From Maribacter thermophilus (GTDB taxonomy: Bacteria > Bacteroidota > Bacteroidia > Flavobacteriales > Flavobacteriaceae), in assembly GCF_001020565.1 (NCBI RefSeq), contig NZ_LDAS01000001.1, positions 2,566,520 to 2,630,519 of the forward strand: a stretch of 64,000 nt of DNA, read 5' to 3'. Each line of letters opens with the position of its first letter. The first letter of the stretch is position 1. Both the position numbers and the translations under genes were made by a program. Under the pieces are notes generated by a model. The model had not been told where the DNA came from. It did no database searches and was given only the letters and a program-made list of their open reading frames with translations. Shown here in pieces: positions 47,965 to 55,975 of the stretch.

Positions 47965-48887
47965 AAGAAGTACTAATTGTTTACTACACCCAAACAGGTC
48001 AACTCTTGACCATATTGGAAAATATGGCCAAAGAAATACATGGAGAAGGTATAAACATTAATTACTTCGAAATAATCCCCGACCCCATCTTCGAATTTCC
48101 GTGGGAAAACAAGAAATTCTATGATGTCTTTCCTGAGTCATTTTTACAAATACCCCGTAATTACCAGCTTCCGCCCCAAGAGGTATTGGATAAGAAATAT
48201 GACCTTGTATTGCTGGGCTATCAGGTTTGGTACCTGACGCCGTCCATTCCGGTAAACTCATTTTTAAAATCGGAAGCCGCGAAAAAAATATTAAAGGACA
48301 CCCCAGTAATTACGGCAGTCGCCTGCAGAAATATGTGGCTCATGGCCCAAGAAAAGATGAAACGTCTGTTACGTGATGTTGGAGCAAATTTAGTAGGCCA
48401 TGTAGCCCTAGTGGACAGAAACATGAATAACATCAGTGTAATTACCATTGCACACTGGATGCTATCGGGAAAAAAAGACCGCTATTTAGGTATTTTTCCA
48501 AAACCAGGGGTGTCCGACAAAGACATACAAGAGGCCTCACGGTTTGGAACCCCGATAAAAGAAGCATTGCTTTCCAATGATTTTACCCACCTACAAGACA
48601 AATTGGTTAAAATGGGAGGAGTGGTCGTTAATCCTTTTTTAATAAAGACCGACGAGCGCGGCAATATACTCTTTAACAAATGGGCCAATCTAATTATAAA
48701 GAAAGGTGCGCCAGGAACCCCTAAACGCCTGAAATGGATTGGTTTGTTCAAAATTTATTTGTTATTTGCCATATGGGTCATAGCCCCTATAGTTTTTATC
48801 GTATTTTTGATAGCTTATTTACCGAGCTATAAACGAAGAAAAAAAGACATAGCTTATTTTTCATCGGTTGAGTTAAAAGAGAATTAA
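47961..48887 (+). CDS. darA: Dialkylresorcinol condensing enzyme DarA
   Basis: This 308-residue protein has the DarA-type N-terminus (EVLIVYYTQTGQLLTILENM, flavodoxin-like phosphate loop) and YDLVLLGYQVWYLTPSIPVN, as well as a C-terminal membrane segment (IYLLFAIWVIAPIVFIVFLIA). In characterised systems DarA aromatises the ring formed by DarB and releases the 2,5-dialkylresorcinol. The ATG at 47961 forms an ATGA overlap with the acyltransferase gene. The adjoining darB begins at the last base of darA. Together they define the resorcinol half of the pigment. Confidence 0.93.
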   Translation: MKEVLIVYYTQTGQLLTILENMAKEIHGEGININYFEIIPDPIFEFPWENKKFYDVFPESFLQIPRNYQLPPQEVLDKKYDLVLLGYQVWYLTPSIPVNSFLKSEAAKKILKDTPVITAVACRNMWLMAQEKMKRLLRDVGANLVGHVALVDRNMNNISVITIAHWMLSGKKDRYLGIFPKPGVSDKDIQEASRFGTPIKEALLSNDFTHLQDKLVKMGGVVVNPFLIKTDERGNILFNKWANLIIKKGAPGTPKRLKWIGLFKIYLLFAIWVIAPIVFIVFLIAYLPSYKRRKKDIAYFSSVELKEN

Positions 48888-50020
48888 TGAAAGACGTATT
48901 TATAACAAAAATTGCCAAATTTTTACCAAACAAGCCTGTCTCCAATGAAGAAATGGAGAAAAAACTAGGGGTTATCAACGGAAAGGCCTCCAAAGCCCGT
49001 CGTATAGTTCTCAGAAACAACCAGATTAAACAACGCTATTACGCAATCGACGAAAATGGCAATCCAACACACAACAATGCCCAATTGACCAAAGAAGTGG
49101 TAGAAAAATTGTGCGACGACGATTTTACGACAAAAGACATTCAGCTATTGTCATGTGGCACCTCTAGCCCCGATCAGATTTTACCATCACATACCGCTAT
49201 GGTACATGGGTATTTAAAAAACACCAACATGGAAATCAATTCTCCGTCAGGTGCTTGTTGTTCTGGAATGAACGCCTTAAAATATGGATATCTATCGGTT
49301 ATGACCGACCAAGTGGAGAACGCAGTGTGCGCAGGATCCGAAAGAACCTCATCTTGGATGAAGAACGATGTGTTCGAAAACGAAGTGGAGCATTTAAAAA
49401 GCTTGGAAGACAACCCCATGCTGGCCTTCAATAAAGAATTTTTAAGATGGATGTTGTCCGATGGTGCAGGAGCGGTGCTTTTAGAAAGTAAGCCCAACGG
49501 GCCCACACCTTTGAAAATAGAGTGGATGGACGGTTATTCATATGCCTTTGAAATGGATGCATGTATGTACGCCGGGGCAGAAAAAAACGAAGACGGCAAT
49601 TTAAAACCTTGGAGCGAGTTTCCTGCCTCTGAATGGGGCAAAATGTCCCTCTTCGCCATGAAACAAGACACTAGGCTATTAGGCAACAACATACTTGTCA
49701 AAGGTGTGGACAGTTTAAAGCAGACTTACGAAAAACACGGCATTGGCCCTGATGACGTAGATTATTACCTACCCCATATTTCTTCTTACTATTTTAAAGA
49801 AGGCCTTTATGAGGAAATGGAAAAACAAGGAATTCCAATGCCTTGGGAAAAATGGTTTCTTAACCTGGAACATATTGGAAATATCGGAGCCGCATCCATA
49901 TACGTAATGTTAGAAGAATTAGTAGCTTCGGGTAAATTAAAAAAAGGAGACAGAATACTTTTACATGTTCCCGAAAGTGCCCGTTTTTCGTATATGTATG
50001 CGTATTTAACCGTTTGTTAA
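48887..50020 (+). CDS. darB: Dialkylresorcinol-forming ketosynthase DarB (FabH-like)
   Basis: This 377-residue thiolase-fold enzyme condenses two beta-ketoacyl intermediates in a head-to-head manner to form the cyclohexanedione precursor. The catalytic Cys lies in SGACCSGMNAL (Cys125 most likely, with Cys124 adjacent), the His in YYLPHISS, and the Asn in HIGNIGAAS. It overlaps darA by one base and leads directly into two hotdog genes. Confidence 0.94.
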   Translation: MKDVFITKIAKFLPNKPVSNEEMEKKLGVINGKASKARRIVLRNNQIKQRYYAIDENGNPTHNNAQLTKEVVEKLCDDDFTTKDIQLLSCGTSSPDQILPSHTAMVHGYLKNTNMEINSPSGACCSGMNALKYGYLSVMTDQVENAVCAGSERTSSWMKNDVFENEVEHLKSLEDNPMLAFNKEFLRWMLSDGAGAVLLESKPNGPTPLKIEWMDGYSYAFEMDACMYAGAEKNEDGNLKPWSEFPASEWGKMSLFAMKQDTRLLGNNILVKGVDSLKQTYEKHGIGPDDVDYYLPHISSYYFKEGLYEEMEKQGIPMPWEKWFLNLEHIGNIGAASIYVMLEELVASGKLKKGDRILLHVPESARFSYMYAYLTVC

Positions 50021-50455
50021 ATGAGCCTATTAAAACCACCCATTGTAAATTTCGATTTCATAATCGACCTAATACCCCAGAAATGGCCCTTTATAATGGT
50101 GGATAAATTGCATCATTTTAGCGAAGAGCAAATCACCTCTGGCTTTACCATCAAAGAAGATAATCTATTTTGCAAAGACAATGTCTTTAACGAACCCGGA
50201 CTAATTGAAAATATGGCACAAACAGTGGCCATGCATACAGGTTATAAATATTATCTAAAAAACGAACCAGCTCCCATTGGCTATATCGGGGCAATAAAAA
50301 AGGCGGAGATTTTTATACTGCCCAAACTAGGGGATGAATTGGTGACCACCGTCGATATTCTGCATGATATTATGGGAGTAACACTGGTAAAAGCCAAGAT
50401 AGAGTGCAACCAAAAACTAGTAGCGAACAGCGAAATTAAAACAGTTTTAGCCTAA
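50021..50455 (+). CDS. FabZ-like hotdog protein lacking the catalytic His
   Basis: This 144-residue hotdog-fold protein follows darB without a gap. It has the FabZ-like PQKWPFIMVDKL and the helix LIENMAQ, whose Glu63 aligns with the FabZ catalytic Glu. The HFPG loop carrying the catalytic His is absent; the equivalent stretch reads DNVFNEPG. It is therefore a half-site subunit that probably pairs with a His-bearing partner (the 62223 gene is a candidate). This resembles ApeP-type subunits of aryl polyene systems. Confidence 0.8.
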   Translation: MSLLKPPIVNFDFIIDLIPQKWPFIMVDKLHHFSEEQITSGFTIKEDNLFCKDNVFNEPGLIENMAQTVAMHTGYKYYLKNEPAPIGYIGAIKKAEIFILPKLGDELVTTVDILHDIMGVTLVKAKIECNQKLVANSEIKTVLA

Positions 50456-50460
50456 CTACT

Positions 50461-50916
50461 ATGGAAGAAGGCCGTTATAAAATAGACATCAAAAAGTTCT
50501 TGCCGCACAGACCTCCTATGCTTTTGGTAAGCAACATGCCTTTTATAGGTCCAGAATCCGTAATCACCGAATTCGATATCACCTCCGATTGTATTTTTAT
50601 TGACAACAACTATTTTGTTGAAGCCGGCCTTATAGAAAATGCCGCACAAACTTGTTCTGCCATTGTAGGCCAAAGTTATTTTGACAAGGAGGATTTAGAA
50701 GGCACCAGCAACAAGCTTGTAGGCTATATAAGTGCCATAAAAAAAGTAGAAATCTTTGGCTTGCCCCAAGTCAACGACACCATAGTTACGAAAGCAAGAC
50801 TTATTTCTAGATACGATACAGAAGGTTTAAGTATCTGCACCATGAGTTCCAGTACTTTTAGAAATGATGATTTAATCGTAGATTGTACTTTAAATTGTCT
50901 GATCCAAGAAGTGTAA
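50461..50916 (+). CDS. Second FabZ-like hotdog protein lacking the catalytic His
   Basis: This 151-residue paralogue of the previous gene, five bases downstream, has LPHRPPMLLVSNM and LIENAAQ, with Glu59 in the FabZ catalytic Glu position. The HFPG His is again absent (DNNYFVEAG). It resembles ApeP. It may form a heterodimer with the upstream paralogue or with the His-bearing hotdog at 62223, to dehydrate 3-hydroxyacyl-ACP. Confidence 0.8.
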   Translation: MEEGRYKIDIKKFLPHRPPMLLVSNMPFIGPESVITEFDITSDCIFIDNNYFVEAGLIENAAQTCSAIVGQSYFDKEDLEGTSNKLVGYISAIKKVEIFGLPQVNDTIVTKARLISRYDTEGLSICTMSSSTFRNDDLIVDCTLNCLIQEV

Positions 50917-50918
50917 CT

Positions 50919-51329
50919 ATGAAAAAAGAGGAAGTACCTCAAGACAAAAGTAACCTTGCGTCCGCCAACATTCGTGAAATGATGTATGCCGTTGATGAGA
51001 ATGGCAAATACACTACCTCGTTAAGCACGGGTTGGGACCCCAAGACCATTGCGCTTGACAATGCCATCAAGGAAATAGAAGAACGTATTGCCCTGGCCAA
51101 AGAACGTGTAGCCAACAACCAGACCAGCCCCATAGAATACTATATGGAACTGCACAAAATGGATCTTACCGTACTTGCAAGTTATGTAGGACTGTGGAAA
51201 TGGAGAGTCAAAAGACACTTTAAACCATCTGTCTTTAATAAACTGAGCGACAAAACGTTACAAAAATATGCGGATGTGTTCGACATCAGTATCAATCAAC
51301 TAAAAACATTTAATGGCGGAGCATCTTAA
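50919..51329 (+). CDS. Small protein with HTH-like C-terminus, partner of BtrH-like gene
   Basis: This 136-residue soluble protein begins MKKEEVPQDKSNLASAN (ATG 50919, two bases after the hotdog stop). Residues ~45-65 form a charged helix. The C-terminal ~50 residues (MDLTVLASYVGLWKWRVKRHFKP ... LSDKTLQKYADVFDISINQLKTF) look like an XRE/lambda-repressor-type helix-turn-helix with unusual Trp and Arg/Lys content. It overlaps the BtrH-like gene by 17 bases. It could be a DNA-binding regulator or a protein-protein adaptor. I know no named family. Confidence 0.65.
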   Translation: MKKEEVPQDKSNLASANIREMMYAVDENGKYTTSLSTGWDPKTIALDNAIKEIEERIALAKERVANNQTSPIEYYMELHKMDLTVLASYVGLWKWRVKRHFKPSVFNKLSDKTLQKYADVFDISINQLKTFNGGAS

Positions 51330-52320
51330 AATAGACTTTACCCATAATCAGGCTGCCCATTGCGAAAATGGCGTGGTATCTAACTTAATGAGACATAATG
51401 GCTTTGAAATAAGCGAACCAATGGTCTTTGGCATTGGGTCGGGACTGCTGTTCAGCTACCTCCCTTTTTTAAAAGTTAATTATGCCCCGGTCTTTACATA
51501 CCGATCCATGCCTGGTTTTATCTTTAATAAATTCGCTAAGCGTACGGGCATTAAAATGAAACGAGAAAAGTTCACCAACCCAGAACTTGCTAAAAAAAGA
51601 TTGGACCAAAACCTGGCCAACAACAACCCTGTGGGGTTACAGGTGGGGGTATACAACTTAATCTATTTCCCCGACGAATACCGCTTTCATTTCAATGCCC
51701 ATAATATGGTGGTATACGGCAAAGAGGGTGATCGCTATTTAATAAGCGATCCCGTTATGGAAGATGTCACCAGTCTCACAAGCAAAGAACTAGAGAAAGT
51801 ACGCTTCGCCAAGGGAGCTTTTGCTCCAAAGGGGCATATGTACTACCCCACGGCATTTCCCGAAGAGCTAGAACTTAAAAGTGCTATTGTAAAAGGTATT
51901 AAACAAACCTCGCGCGATATGACCGCCCCCGTACCTATTGTTGGTGTTAAGGCCATGAAATGGGTAGCTAAGAACATTAGAAAATGGCCAAAAAAACTGG
52001 GCACAAAGAAAGCCAACCACTACCTAGGTCAAATTGTTAGAATGCAAGAGGAAATAGGAACCGGCGGCGGTGGTTTTAGATATATTTATGGTGCCTTTTT
52101 GCAGGAGGCCAGTGAAATTCTGAAAAACGATCAGTTGATGGAACTGTCAAAAGAAATGACCTCTATTGGCGATGCTTGGCGCGATTTTGCCGTAGATGCA
52201 TCTAGAATTTACAAAAACAGGAACGCAGAGAGCAGTGGCTACGATGATGTTGCCGCCCAATTAGAAGCATTGGCCGCTAGGGAGGAATCTTTTTTTAAGA
52301 CCTTAAAGAAATCGGTATAA
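51313..52320 (+). CDS. BtrH-like acyltransferase (BtrH N-terminal/DUF4872)
   Basis: This 335-residue cytoplasmic protein matches the butirosin biosynthesis protein H family. A cysteine-protease-like triad is visible: Cys17 in AAHCENGV, His130 in NAHNMVVYG and Asp146 in LISDPVMED. In butirosin biosynthesis BtrH moves an aminoacyl group from an acyl carrier protein to the aminoglycoside. The C-terminal ~150 residues are helical, with KGIKQTSRDM and IGTGGGGFRYIYGAFLQEA. In this cluster it may transfer an acyl-ACP intermediate; the acceptor is unknown. Confidence 0.82.
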   Translation: MAEHLKIDFTHNQAAHCENGVVSNLMRHNGFEISEPMVFGIGSGLLFSYLPFLKVNYAPVFTYRSMPGFIFNKFAKRTGIKMKREKFTNPELAKKRLDQNLANNNPVGLQVGVYNLIYFPDEYRFHFNAHNMVVYGKEGDRYLISDPVMEDVTSLTSKELEKVRFAKGAFAPKGHMYYPTAFPEELELKSAIVKGIKQTSRDMTAPVPIVGVKAMKWVAKNIRKWPKKLGTKKANHYLGQIVRMQEEIGTGGGGFRYIYGAFLQEASEILKNDQLMELSKEMTSIGDAWRDFAVDASRIYKNRNAESSGYDDVAAQLEALAAREESFFKTLKKSV

Positions 52321-52346
52321 AACATTCTTAAATTGATTTTTATTCC

Positions 52347-53090
52347 ATGATCCAAATCGACCAACTTTCAAAAAAGTATAAGGATGCAGTACATTTTTCT
52401 GTCTCCAATCTGGACTTGAAAATTGGCGAAGGGGAAATTTTTGGTCTCTTAGGTCCCAATGGCGCCGGTAAAACTACCCTTATCTCTATGTTATGTGGTC
52501 TTTTAAAACCGTCATCTGGCAATTTTAGCATCCATAACCTAAATTTTAGTTCCAATAAAAATGAATTACAACACCTTATAGGTATCGTTCCACAAGAGTA
52601 TGCCCTATACCCTAACCTAACAGCTTACGAAAATCTATATTATTTTGGAAGCATGTACGGGTTAAAAGGAAATTCCCTAAAAGAAAGCATACGCTCTCAT
52701 CTTAAAATATTGGGCCTTCATGAATTTGCACATAAAAAGGTAAAGGCATTTTCCGGTGGCATGAAACGTCGCGTGAATCTTATTGCCGGTGTGTTGCACC
52801 AGCCCAAAGTACTGTTTCTTGACGAGCCTACCGTTGGGGTAGATGTGCAATCGAAAACCGTAATCATAGCATTTTTGCGAACTCTGAACAAGGCTGGGGC
52901 TACTATAATCTACACCTCGCACCATTTAAATGAAGCAGAACAATTTTGCACTACCGTGGGCATCATAGACCATGGCAAACTTGTTTGTATGGGAACTCCC
53001 CAAGAATTAATACAAAAAGAGGAAGGCATTACCGACCTAGAAGGTGTTTTCTTATCATTAACAGGTAAAGCTCTACGTGATCATGCATAA
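52347..53090 (+). CDS. ABC transporter ATP-binding protein
   Basis: This 247-residue ATPase has Walker A (GPNGAGKTTL), signature motif (FSGGMKRRVNL), Walker B (VLFLDEPTVGVD) and the H-loop (YTSHHLNEAEQF). It is of the ABC-2 exporter subfamily. It overlaps its permease gene by eight bases. Within the pigment operon it may export a lipid or precursor across the inner membrane. Confidence 0.95.
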   Translation: MIQIDQLSKKYKDAVHFSVSNLDLKIGEGEIFGLLGPNGAGKTTLISMLCGLLKPSSGNFSIHNLNFSSNKNELQHLIGIVPQEYALYPNLTAYENLYYFGSMYGLKGNSLKESIRSHLKILGLHEFAHKKVKAFSGGMKRRVNLIAGVLHQPKVLFLDEPTVGVDVQSKTVIIAFLRTLNKAGATIIYTSHHLNEAEQFCTTVGIIDHGKLVCMGTPQELIQKEEGITDLEGVFLSLTGKALRDHA

Positions 53091-54351
53091 GCTGTTGGTG
53101 TCCGCACATAAAGAGCTATTGTTGCTCACCCGAGATCTTGGAGGCTTGGCCGTATTGTTTTTAATGCCGTTGCTATTGGTAATTACCATTACCATTATAC
53201 AAGACAATACTTTTAAGATCATACAGGAAAATAAAATACCTGTGCTTTTGGTAGATATGGACAAGGGAGATGTTTCAAACCAGGTAAAGCAAAGCTTAAA
53301 GAACTCTAATCTTTTTGAAATAGTTCAGGAACAAGAAGAATCCATAGCTCAAGACCTGGTCCAAAAAGGAGCCTATCAATTGGCCATCATACTACCCAAT
53401 GACCTCACCAAAGACCTTAATTTAAAAATTAGGCAAAATGTAACGGACATTCTGGCCAAATTTGGGGTAGAAGAGGAAAATGCCCCTATCACCGATAGCC
53501 CCATATCCCAAAAAGAAATCAGGCTATATTTTGACCCTGCCGCACAACAAACCTTCAAAAGCTCGGTAAGAAACAATGTGGACAAGATGATCGCGCAAAT
53601 AGAAAGCCAATCCATATATCAGGCTTTTCAAGAAGAATTGGGCGAAGACCCAAGCGAGCCCTTATTTGATACTAAAAGTTTTATCTCTTTCAAGGAAATA
53701 ATACCCAACGAACACAAAAAAGAAACAATACCCAACTCAACACAGCACAATATACCCGCCTGGACCTTGTTTGCCATATTCTTTATCATATTACCATTGT
53801 CGATCAACATGGTGAACGAAAAAAACCAGGGTACCTTTGTACGTTTAAGAACACTGCCGGTAAAGTATGCTACGGTACTGGGAGGAAAAGCCTTGGTTTT
53901 TTTGACCGTATCGATACTACAGTTTGTATTGATGTTGTTGTTAGGAATATACCTATTTCCCTTATTAGGACTTCCTAAGCTAGATGTTTCGGGAAGAATA
54001 CCGCTTCTCATGCTCGTGGCCCTTTTTGCAGGCTTGGCCGCCGTGGGATTAGGCTTATTATTAGGTACCATTGCCAAATCTCAAGAACAATCCGCCCCTT
54101 TCGGAGCTACATTTGTAGTAATTTTAGCAGCTATCGGAGGAGTCTGGGTTCCTGTTTTTGCCATGCCTCCCTTTATGCAGACAATTTCTAAGCTATCTCC
54201 TATGAATTGGGGTCTAAATGCCTTTTATGACGTATTTTTACGCAATGTAGGATTCAAAGAAATTGTTCCGGAGCTGTCATTACTTCTACTGTTTTTTATA
54301 GCCACAACTGTAATCGCAATTCTATATAACGAAAGAAAAAATGCAGTCTAG
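53083..54351 (+). CDS. ABC-2 type transporter permease
   Basis: This 422-residue membrane protein has one N-terminal hydrophobic segment (LGGLAVLFLMPLLLVITITIIQ), a periplasmic domain of ~200 residues, and five C-terminal segments including FATFFI-like IPAWTLFAIFFIILPLSINMV and LLLLFFIATTVIAILY. The layout is that of DrrB/YhgE-type ABC-2 permeases. The ATG at 53083 is taken; a GTG at 53077 is possible. It partners with the upstream ATPase and overlaps the thioesterase gene. Confidence 0.92.
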   Translation: MHKLLVSAHKELLLLTRDLGGLAVLFLMPLLLVITITIIQDNTFKIIQENKIPVLLVDMDKGDVSNQVKQSLKNSNLFEIVQEQEESIAQDLVQKGAYQLAIILPNDLTKDLNLKIRQNVTDILAKFGVEEENAPITDSPISQKEIRLYFDPAAQQTFKSSVRNNVDKMIAQIESQSIYQAFQEELGEDPSEPLFDTKSFISFKEIIPNEHKKETIPNSTQHNIPAWTLFAIFFIILPLSINMVNEKNQGTFVRLRTLPVKYATVLGGKALVFLTVSILQFVLMLLLGIYLFPLLGLPKLDVSGRIPLLMLVALFAGLAAVGLGLLLGTIAKSQEQSAPFGATFVVILAAIGGVWVPVFAMPPFMQTISKLSPMNWGLNAFYDVFLRNVGFKEIVPELSLLLLFFIATTVIAILYNERKNAV

Positions 54352-54778
54352 CAACCAAAAAGAAATTAGCCATCTTAGTAAGATACGGGTTCGTTTTACC
54401 GAAACAGATCCCCTAGGTATCGTATGGCACGGTAATTATATCCAATATTTTGAGGATGGAAGGGAAGCCTTTGGGCGGCACCATGGAATTTCATATCTAG
54501 ACCAAAAAAAACATAATTTTTCTACCCCTATCGTAAAATCTACCTGCGAACACAAGCTTCCGTTACGATATGGTGATGTAGCAGAAATAAAAACGACCTA
54601 TATAGACTCCCCGGCCGCCAAAATGATATTTAAATACGAAATATACAATCCTGATGGCGAGGTAGTATGCATCGGGGAAACGGTTCAGGTATTTGTAGAA
54701 TTAGAAGGGGAACTATCTTTGGTCATCCCAGAGTTCTTTTTAAAATGGAAGAAAAAAGTAGGTTTAATTAATGAGTAA
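54341..54778 (+). CDS. Acyl-CoA/ACP thioesterase (4-hydroxybenzoyl-CoA thioesterase-like)
   Basis: This 145-residue hotdog protein has RFTETDPLGIVWHGNYIQYFEDGREAF, the active-site Asp-containing motif of the 4HBT family. It could release the polyene acid or proofread stalled carriers, as ApeK is proposed to do in aryl polyene systems. It overlaps both neighbours by short stretches (11 and 8 bases), so translation is coupled. Confidence 0.9.
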   Translation: MQSSNQKEISHLSKIRVRFTETDPLGIVWHGNYIQYFEDGREAFGRHHGISYLDQKKHNFSTPIVKSTCEHKLPLRYGDVAEIKTTYIDSPAAKMIFKYEIYNPDGEVVCIGETVQVFVELEGELSLVIPEFFLKWKKKVGLINE

Positions 54779-55919
54779 AATTTATTTGTCACATAACAAC
54801 ATTGTTTCTTCCTTTGGTTTTAACAGTATTTCTGCAATAGAGGGTATTCGCAACCAGGTTAGTGGGCTTTCGCTCTACGAGGACAAAAAGATTCTTGGCA
54901 CTCCTTTTTGTTCGTCAAGGATACATCAAGAAAAACTACAGGAACATTACAGTGCATTGTCCCCGAACGAAGAGCATACACGTTTAGAACAAATGATGTT
55001 GGTCTCCCTGTCCGATTGCCTAAAGAAGGCTAATATAAAATTGACAGAAAAAACCGGGTTGATCATTTCGACCACCAAGGGCAATATCGATGTTCTGGAA
55101 AACGAAAGTAAGTATCCTGAAAGTAGGGCCTATTTGCCCGTTCTTGGAGAAAAAATACGGCAATTCCTTGGTTTTGGCAACAAGCCCATTATCATATCCA
55201 ATGCATGTGTTTCGGGCATACTGGCAATAGCAGCCGCTAAACGCTTTATAAAACAGGGTTTATACGATGATGTGTTTATTGTAGCTGGCGACTTGGTAAC
55301 ACCATTTATACTCTCTGGCTTTAATGCTTTTCAGGCACTGAGCACAGAGCCATGTAGGCCTTATTGCAAGACCAGAACCGGAATAAACATTGGTGAAGTA
55401 GCAAGCAGTGTTTTGGTAACCAACGACCCATCTAAAACAACCGATGAGTCGGTAATAGTGCTTGGGGAAGGTTCTTGTAACGATGCCAATCATATTTCGG
55501 GTCCATCGCGAACAGGCGAGGGATTACTAAGAAGTGTAGAGGCAGCCATAAAACAATCGGAACTACAATCTGGCGATATCGATTACATTTCGGCCCATGG
55601 CACAGCAACCATGTACAATGATGAAATGGAATCCATTGCTTTTGAAAGAGCAAACCTATCAAACACGCCATTGAACAGTTTAAAAGGATATTTTGGACAC
55701 ACTTTAGGGGCTTCCGGCCTATTGGAAACGATTATTGGCATGCATTCGCTGCATCAAAACACTTTATTTGCATCCTTGGGTTTTCAAGAATTGGGGGTGT
55801 CACGACCATTGAACATAATTAAAGAGACCACCTCTAAAAATATAAACACTTTTTTAAAAACGGCTTCCGGTTTTGGAGGCTCTAATACCGCCGTCGTTTT
55901 TCAAAAAGCCCAAGTATAG
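54771..55919 (+). CDS. Beta-ketoacyl synthase (FabB-like)
   Basis: This ketosynthase of 382 residues has an intact triad: Cys146 in SNACVSGILAIAAA, His276 in SAHGTATMYND and His310 in YFGHTLGASG. It is shorter at the N-terminus than FabF and resembles ApeR/FabB-type enzymes. Whether it primes the first condensation or extends the chain is not clear. It is followed by a 56-base gap with an internal promoter, the largest gap in the operon apart from one of similar size at 57901-57957. Confidence 0.9.
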   Translation: MSKIYLSHNNIVSSFGFNSISAIEGIRNQVSGLSLYEDKKILGTPFCSSRIHQEKLQEHYSALSPNEEHTRLEQMMLVSLSDCLKKANIKLTEKTGLIISTTKGNIDVLENESKYPESRAYLPVLGEKIRQFLGFGNKPIIISNACVSGILAIAAAKRFIKQGLYDDVFIVAGDLVTPFILSGFNAFQALSTEPCRPYCKTRTGINIGEVASSVLVTNDPSKTTDESVIVLGEGSCNDANHISGPSRTGEGLLRSVEAAIKQSELQSGDIDYISAHGTATMYNDEMESIAFERANLSNTPLNSLKGYFGHTLGASGLLETIIGMHSLHQNTLFASLGFQELGVSRPLNIIKETTSKNINTFLKTASGFGGSNTAVVFQKAQV

Positions 55920-55955
55920 TTGATAATAAATGGGATAGTATTAAATTCGCCATTT

Positions 55956-55963
55956 TAATTTTG
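55956..55963 (+). promoter_or_regulatory. Candidate internal promoter of the flexirubin operon
   Basis: TAATTTTG matches TAnnTTTG and lies 13 bases before the methyltransferase ATG, in one of the few real gaps of the operon. No TTG at good -33 spacing was found. Confidence 0.4.
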
Positions 55964-55975
55964 TGAAAGAACGTA

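Noticed and set aside
51313-52320. Butirosin-type aminoglycoside pathway
   Set aside because: Only the BtrH-like protein is present; no aminoglycoside genes are in the window.
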